Shown: piece after piece, positions 6,335 through 10,061 of the stretch
How the letters are laid out: every line of letters begins with the position of its first letter
How positions within the stretch are numbered: the stretch's first letter is position 1
DNA from: an uncultured Collinsella sp.
GTDB taxonomy: Bacteria; Actinomycetota; Coriobacteriia; Coriobacteriales; Coriobacteriaceae
DNA: 10,061 nucleotides
Direction of reading: 5' to 3'
Assembly: GCA_900545835.1 (NCBI GenBank)
Contig: URBB01000078.1
Span: 1 to 10,061 of the forward strand
Program-made: the position numbers and the translations under genes
The notes under the pieces: generated by a model
Seen by the model: the letters and a program-made list of their open reading frames with translations, nothing else
Databases searched by the model: none
What the model was told of the DNA's origin: nothing

Positions 6335-7537
6335 TTAGCGGTAGCTTAGCTTGAGAATTTTGACGACGTCGGGGTCGGTCAGCGTCACGGGGTCGTGGCT
6401 GAACAGGACGCCGTTGGTCGTCAGAGCGTTATGCGCGATGGCCGGCAGCTCTTCGACCGTAATCCCCCACTCGCTCATGGCGAGGTCTGCCACATGGCAA
6501 GCCTCCATCAGGCGCGTGAGCTCAATCACAAAATCGTGCGGATCATCCGCGGCGGCATTGCCCATCAGGCGCGCCATGTCGATATAGCGCTCGGGTGCGG
6601 CACCGTGATCGATCATCCACGTGTGATAGGCACGGGCAATCATAATGAGGCCGGCGCCGTGCGGTAGGTCGTGATGATGCGCGCTCACGCCATGTTCAAG
6701 ACCGTGCGAGCCCGTGGTGCCCGAGGCATCCATAGCATAACCGCCGAGCGTGTTAGCAAACGCAAGGCTCGAGCGCGCCTCCAGGTCATCGCCATTATTA
6801 ACGCACGTAGGCAGTGCCGCGGCGGCACGGCGAATGCCTTCGCGGCAAACCATGTCACCCATGGGCGTGTTGGTATTTGAGATGTAGCACTCAACACAAT
6901 GGAACAGGGCGTCGAATCCCTGATAGGCGGTCAGACGTGCCGGAACGCTCACCATGAGCTCGGGATCAACGATCGAAAGCACCGGGAACAGGCGCGGATC
7001 GCCCAGACGAAGCTTCTCATCATTTTCTTCGCAGGACAGAACACCGCCTGCATCGACCTCGGAGCCGGTACCCGCCGTGGTGGTCACGCAAACAAGCGGC
7101 AGCGGATCGTTGGGGATCGGCAGGCCGAGCGCAGTGCCGCCATTCACAAAGTCCCAGATGTCACCGGGGCACTCGTTGCCCTCGGTATCGGCATGCGGGT
7201 TGGTCGCCACCGCGCAGATGCCCTTGCTGCCGTCCATGACCGAGCCGCCGCCAAGCGCCAGGACAAAGTCGCAGCCATGGGTACGCGCCACCCAGCCACC
7301 CGCGTTGACGGTATCGCGCAGCGGGTTAGGCTCAATGCGATCGAACAGCTCGTGCGCCACGCCGGCGCGTTCGAGCTCAGCCTCCACGCGCCTTAAGTAT
7401 CCAAAGCGCTTGACCGAGTTGCCGCCGGTCGTAACGATGAGCGCTTTGGTGCCGGGCAGCTTCTGCGCACCCAATTCGCTCAACTTGCCCGCACCAAACA
7501 ACACCTTGGTCGGTGCGAAAAACGAATAACCGTTCAT
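6335..7537 (-). CDS. iron-dependent (group III) alcohol dehydrogenase
   Basis: Cytosolic NAD(P)-dependent dehydrogenase of the Fe-ADH family, interconverting alcohols and aldehydes or ketones, in anaerobes often in fermentation. It has 400 residues, the normal size. The N-terminal part is the dinucleotide fold with GGGSVMDGSK (96-105), followed by TTTAGTGSE (152-160). The C-terminal helical domain carries the metal ligands: Asp209 and His213 in GFDALFHCVECY, His282 in GLEHGVSA and His293 in LPHGAG, matching Asp196, His200, His263 and His277 of E. coli FucO. The gap between the last two His is 3 residues shorter than in FucO, and three extra His (287-289) lie between them. AAGGAG stands 7 bases before the ATG. 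It is a single gene, convergent with the DXS-like gene and divergent from the glutamate transporter. Butanol, propanediol or another substrate cannot be decided from the sequence. Confidence 0.93.
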   Translation of the reverse strand: MNGYSFFAPTKVLFGAGKLSELGAQKLPGTKALIVTTGGNSVKRFGYLRRVEAELERAGVAHELFDRIEPNPLRDTVNAGGWVARTHGCDFVLALGGGSVMDGSKGICAVATNPHADTEGNECPGDIWDFVNGGTALGLPIPNDPLPLVCVTTTAGTGSEVDAGGVLSCEENDEKLRLGDPRLFPVLSIVDPELMVSVPARLTAYQGFDALFHCVECYISNTNTPMGDMVCREGIRRAAAALPTCVNNGDDLEARSSLAFANTLGGYAMDASGTTGSHGLEHGVSAHHHDLPHGAGLIMIARAYHTWMIDHGAAPERYIDMARLMGNAAADDPHDFVIELTRLMEACHVADLAMSEWGITVEELPAIAHNALTTNGVLFSHDPVTLTDPDVVKILKLSYR

Positions 7538-7576
7538 ACGCGATCTCCTTACTTATATATGCGTCGCGTTGCCGCC

Positions 7577-7582
7577 ATTATA
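7577..7582 (-). promoter_or_regulatory. -10 box of the alcohol dehydrogenase gene
   Basis: A perfect TATAAT on the minus strand, 39 bases upstream of the ATG. No recognisable -35 box is present at 16-18 bases (GCATGA is the best placed), so the promoter may need an activator or the match may be chance. Confidence 0.45.
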
Positions 7583-7733
7583 GCGACCGCTGCGAGCGAT
7601 CATGCCGTCGGCAAAACGCTATCTCAGCCGTAATAATCGACGTTTCCCCAGATAAAACCTACTAAAATAAACCTGTCCCTTTTTGGTAGGTACAATAACC
7701 CATAAGGTAAGTATGTTTCTGAGTTATTTCGTG

Positions 7734-7763
7734 TTGACCTATTTGAGCGGGATAGGGTATAAC
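7734..7763 (+). promoter_or_regulatory. sigma-70 type promoter of the glutamate transporter operon
   Basis: TTGACC (7734-7739) and TATAAC (7758-7763) are 18 bases apart, each one base off consensus, and lie 43 bases before the ATG of the binding-protein gene. This is the best promoter in the window. Upstream (about 7620-7730) is an AT-rich stretch, including ACCTAC and GTAGGT arms about 24 bases apart, with no clear gene. Confidence 0.75.
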
Positions 7764-7806
7764 TCTACTCAACCGCTAGGGATTTTATTGAGAAAGGTGT
7801 TCTCCC

Positions 7807-8802
7807 ATGAGCAAGAACCTCTCCCAGCAGGTCGTTCTCGACCGCCGCGGCTTCGTTGCCGCCACCTTCGCAACCGTCGCCGGCCTTGGTCTTGCCGGCT
7901 GCTCTGACACCAGCGCCGAGGCCGACAAGGGTTCCGCCGCCGGCTCTTCCAAGGGCTCCGAGGATACCGAAGTTTCCGCCACGCTCGACGCTAAGGCATT
8001 CGACAAGCTCGTCGACAACGGCCCCAAGGCCGATGACGACGCCATCGCCGCCAGCACCTGGGCCACGGCCGTCAAGGACGCCGGCGTCTTTAAGATCGGT
8101 GGCGTTCAGACCTCCACGCTCTTCTCCCTCCTCAACGAGAAAGACGGTCAGACCCGTGGCTTTGACGCCGGTATCGCACAGCTCCTGTCCAACTACATTC
8201 TGGGCGAGAATAAGGTCGAGATCACCCAGGTGACCTCGGACACGCGCGAGTCTGTCCTGCAGAACGGCCAGGTCGACGCTGTCTTTGCCACCTACACCAT
8301 TACCGACGAGCGCAAGAAACTCGTTTCCTTTGCCGGTCCCTATTACTACACGCAGCAGGCTATCCTGGTGCTCGCCGATAACGACGACATCAAGAGCGTC
8401 GACGACCTGGCCGACAAGAACGTCGCCGTCCAGTCCGGCTCCAACGGCCCTGCCATCCTGGAGGAGTTCGCCCCCAAGGCCAGCCAGCAGGAGTTCAAGA
8501 CCGACGAGGAGGCCCGCCAGGCACTCCAGCAGGGTCGTGTTGACGCCTACGTCATCGACAACAACATGCAGCAGAGCGCCCTGGTCCGCGAGCCCGGCAA
8601 GTACAAGATTGCCGGCAAGCCCTTCGGCAGCAAGGAGCCCTATGGCATCGGTCTGCCGCTCGATTCCGACGGCGTCGCCTTCGTTAACGACTTCCTTAAG
8701 AAGATCGAGGACGACGGCACCTGGACCGAGCTGTGGCAGATCTGCATCGGCGACCGTACGGGCGACACCAATGTTCCCGAGCTGCCCGAGATCGGCGCCT
8801 AG
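7807..8802 (+). CDS. glutamate-type ABC transporter binding lipoprotein
   Basis: Solute-binding protein (family 3) of a polar amino acid ABC importer, most like GluB, the glutamate-binding protein of corynebacteria; it would sit outside the membrane, anchored by lipid. The N-terminus has a twin-arginine motif (DRRGF, 12-16), a hydrophobic stretch and a lipobox LAGC with Cys32, which together suggest Tat export as a lipoprotein. Residues 33-58 are a Ser/Ala/Gly/Lys/Glu linker. The binding fold follows: GFDAGIAQLLSNYI (118-131), the GluB-like ATYTITDERKKLVSFAGPYY (161-180), and VQSGSNGP (208-215) in the second lobe. The length of 331 residues exceeds GluB mainly by the linker and the segment to residue 95. 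AAAGGTG lies 8 bases before the ATG. First gene of an operon with two permeases. Glutamate is inferred from the family; glutamine or aspartate are possible. Confidence 0.9.
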   Translation: MSKNLSQQVVLDRRGFVAATFATVAGLGLAGCSDTSAEADKGSAAGSSKGSEDTEVSATLDAKAFDKLVDNGPKADDDAIAASTWATAVKDAGVFKIGGVQTSTLFSLLNEKDGQTRGFDAGIAQLLSNYILGENKVEITQVTSDTRESVLQNGQVDAVFATYTITDERKKLVSFAGPYYYTQQAILVLADNDDIKSVDDLADKNVAVQSGSNGPAILEEFAPKASQQEFKTDEEARQALQQGRVDAYVIDNNMQQSALVREPGKYKIAGKPFGSKEPYGIGLPLDSDGVAFVNDFLKKIEDDGTWTELWQICIGDRTGDTNVPELPEIGA

Positions 8803-8890
8803 GCAGCGAGCCTGGTAACGGCCGCAACGAAACCATACGGAAACGCATGATGCGCTTTATTGCGGTAAACTGTTTCCTCACTGAGTTGTC

Positions 8891-8923
8891 GGGGCTTCCG
8901 TACACACGGGAGCCCCTTTCCTT
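8891..8923 (+). terminator. hairpin between binding-protein and permease genes
   Basis: An 11-base stem (8891-8901 with 8906-8916, one U-G pair) with a 4-base loop is followed by TTTCCTT (8917-8923). It lies in the 138-base gap between the two genes, and the permease ribosome site begins about 10 bases further on. The likely role is partial termination or 3'-end protection, making more binding protein than permease, as is common in ABC importer operons. Confidence 0.75.
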
Positions 8924-8940
8924 ATCGGCGGGAGGTCCGC

Positions 8941-9600
8941 ATGAGTCTCTCCGAACTCTGGTCGCTCTATGGCCAGAACTATATCGACGCGCTGCTAGCA
9001 ACCTGGGGCATGACGCTTGAGTCGTTTGCCATCGCCATGGTGCTGGCCGTCGCCGTCACCGTGATGCGCGTGTCGCCGCTCAAGCCGCTGCGCGTCTTTG
9101 GCGACCTGTATGTCCAGGTCTTCCGTAACATCCCCGGCATCGCACTGCTCATCATCGTCGTCTATGCGCTGCCGCCGCTCAAGGTCGTCCTACCCTACCG
9201 CACCTGCGTTATCGTCGCCACGGTTCTTTTGGGCTCGGCCTTTGGCTCCGAGAACTTTATGAGCGGCATCAACACCGTCGGCGTCGGCCAGGTCGAAGCC
9301 GCCCGCTCGCTCGGCATGAGCTTCAATCGTATCCTCGCCAAGATCGTGATTCCGCAGGCACTGCGCTCGAGCGTGCTGCCCATGACCAACCTCTTTATCG
9401 CCGTCATGCTCACCACCGCGCTCGGCAGCCAGGTGCCGCTTAAACCGCAGGAGCTCACCGGCGTGGTGAGCTACATCAATACCCGCTCGCTCGGCGGCGT
9501 CGCCGCGTTCTTTATCTCGGCGCTCGGCTACCTGGGCACGGCCTTTGTGGTGAGCCACATTGGCAACTACATCGATAAGAAGGTGAGGATCCTCCGATGA
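8941..9600 (+). CDS. glutamate-type ABC transporter permease (GluC-like)
   Basis: Inner-membrane permease subunit of a polar amino acid ABC importer (His/Glu/Gln/Arg type). The 219 residues are the usual size for GluC and GlnP-like permeases, with about five hydrophobic segments. YVQVFRNIPGIALLIIVVY (57-75) is the FRxxP segment typical of these subunits, and the cytosolic EAA loop that contacts the ATPase is EAARSLGMSFNRILAKIVIP (119-138). GGGAGG stands 5 bases before the ATG, a strong ribosome site just after the intergenic hairpin. Its stop codon overlaps the start of the next permease gene (ATGA), so translation is coupled. Specificity rests on the neighbouring GluB-like protein. Confidence 0.92.
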   Translation: MSLSELWSLYGQNYIDALLATWGMTLESFAIAMVLAVAVTVMRVSPLKPLRVFGDLYVQVFRNIPGIALLIIVVYALPPLKVVLPYRTCVIVATVLLGSAFGSENFMSGINTVGVGQVEAARSLGMSFNRILAKIVIPQALRSSVLPMTNLFIAVMLTTALGSQVPLKPQELTGVVSYINTRSLGGVAAFFISALGYLGTAFVVSHIGNYIDKKVRILR

Positions 9601-10015
9601 GCAAGCATTCCTCCCCTGCGCTTACCATGCGCGATGCGCTCTACGAGGCTCCCGGCCCCAAGATGCGCGCCAAGATTCGCATCGGCACCGCCATCTCGCT
9701 TGTTGCCGTCGCCGCGCTTGTCGTCCTCGTGTTGCAGCGCTTTTATGTGACCGGCCAGCTTTCGGTTCACTATTGGTATTTCTTTACGCACCTCACCACC
9801 TGGAAGTTCCTGCTTGCCGGCTTTGAGGGCACCGTTAAAGTCGCACTCACCGCTGGCGCCATCGCGCTGGTGCTGGGCTTAGCCCTTATGCTCGGCCGTA
9901 CCAGCGACATTAAGCCGCTGCAGCTGGTCTGCCGCGTGCTCACCGATTTCTTCCGCGGCGTACCGAGCCTGCTGTTCATCTACTTCTTCTTTTTGGTGCT
10001 GCCTCAGTACAAGAT
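9597..10015 (+). CDS. second glutamate-type permease (GluD-like), cut by contig end
   Basis: N-terminal 139 residues of the partner permease; it would form a heterodimer with the upstream permease. It overlaps that gene by 4 bases (ATGA). A hydrophilic, basic N-terminus of about 28 residues precedes a first membrane helix (about 29-46), then FEGTVKVALTAGAIALVLGL (75-94), and the family FRxxP-type segment FFRGVPSLLFIYFFF. GluD proteins have such N-terminal extensions. The frame is interrupted at 10015 by adapter sequence, before the EAA loop, so truncation is technical and the gene is probably intact in the genome. The ATPase gene of the system is not in the window; since an unrelated divergent gene lies upstream of the operon, it should follow downstream or be elsewhere. 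Confidence 0.9.
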
Positions 10016-10061
10016 CTGTCTCTTATACACATCTCCGAGCCCACGAGACCGGAGCCTATCT
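10016..10061 (+). other. Nextera read-through adapter with i7 index
   Basis: Bases 10016-10034 are the reverse complement of the Tn5 mosaic end (CTGTCTCTTATACACATCT), 10035-10049 the Nextera Read 2 adapter complement (CCGAGCCCACGAGAC), 10050-10057 an 8-base index (CGGAGCCT, which I recall as a Nextera XT i7 index), and 10058-10061 the first bases of the flow-cell P7 part. None of this is biological. Confidence 0.98.

Noticed and set aside
7650..7700. Riboswitch or T-box leader upstream of the glutamate transporter
   Set aside because: The region lies upstream of the best promoter (7734-7763), leaving a leader of only about 35 bases, and I see no conserved riboswitch motifs.
1..10061. Terminal Tn5 mosaic ends as a natural transposon
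   Set aside because: The right end continues into Read 2 adapter, index and P7 sequence, and there is no transposase gene; this is a library artefact.

Overview
The window reads as chromosomal DNA of a GC-rich (by eye about 60%) anaerobic gut actinobacterium. My best guess is the class Coriobacteriia, Collinsella-like. That rests on base composition, an actinobacterial GluBCD-type glutamate transporter and gene style, not on a marker gene. It is an assembled contig, not an intact genomic segment: bases 1-17 and 10016-10061 are Illumina Nextera (Tn5) adapter sequence, so genuine DNA runs only from 18 to 10015 and the genes at both ends are cut artificially.

Layout. (a) 18-503, minus: N-terminal part of a Cof-type HAD phosphatase. 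(b) 599-2263, minus: amtB followed by a PII signalling gene, an ammonium uptake and nitrogen-sensing operon closed by a hairpin at 539-568. (c) 2462-4021, minus: a two-gene unit with only 3 bases between its members, an HD-domain phosphohydrolase followed by a membrane protein of the PF06541 'putative ABC transporter permease' family. (d) 4022-4249: divergent control region with a CG-centred palindrome. (e) 4250-6031, plus: a full-length but divergent member of the 1-deoxyxylulose-5-phosphate synthase (DXS) family, ending in a textbook terminator. (f) 6089-6306: an unusual array of six copies of a 14-base core in alternating orientation at 39-41 base intervals, between two convergent genes. 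(g) 6335-7537, minus: iron-dependent alcohol dehydrogenase. (h) 7538-7806: divergent promoter region. (i) 7807-10015, plus: glutamate-type amino acid ABC transporter (Tat-type lipoprotein binding protein, permease, second permease cut by the contig end), with a hairpin between the binding-protein and permease genes.

Two of the units concern nitrogen or amino acid uptake (AmtB/PII and the GluBCD-type transporter); the rest looks like ordinary core metabolism. I see no phage, plasmid, transposase, CRISPR, rRNA or tRNA features and no clear new multi-gene system. The observations most worth following are the alternating repeat array, the loss of conserved active-site residues in the DXS-like enzyme, and the PII protein without the modifiable T-loop tyrosine.
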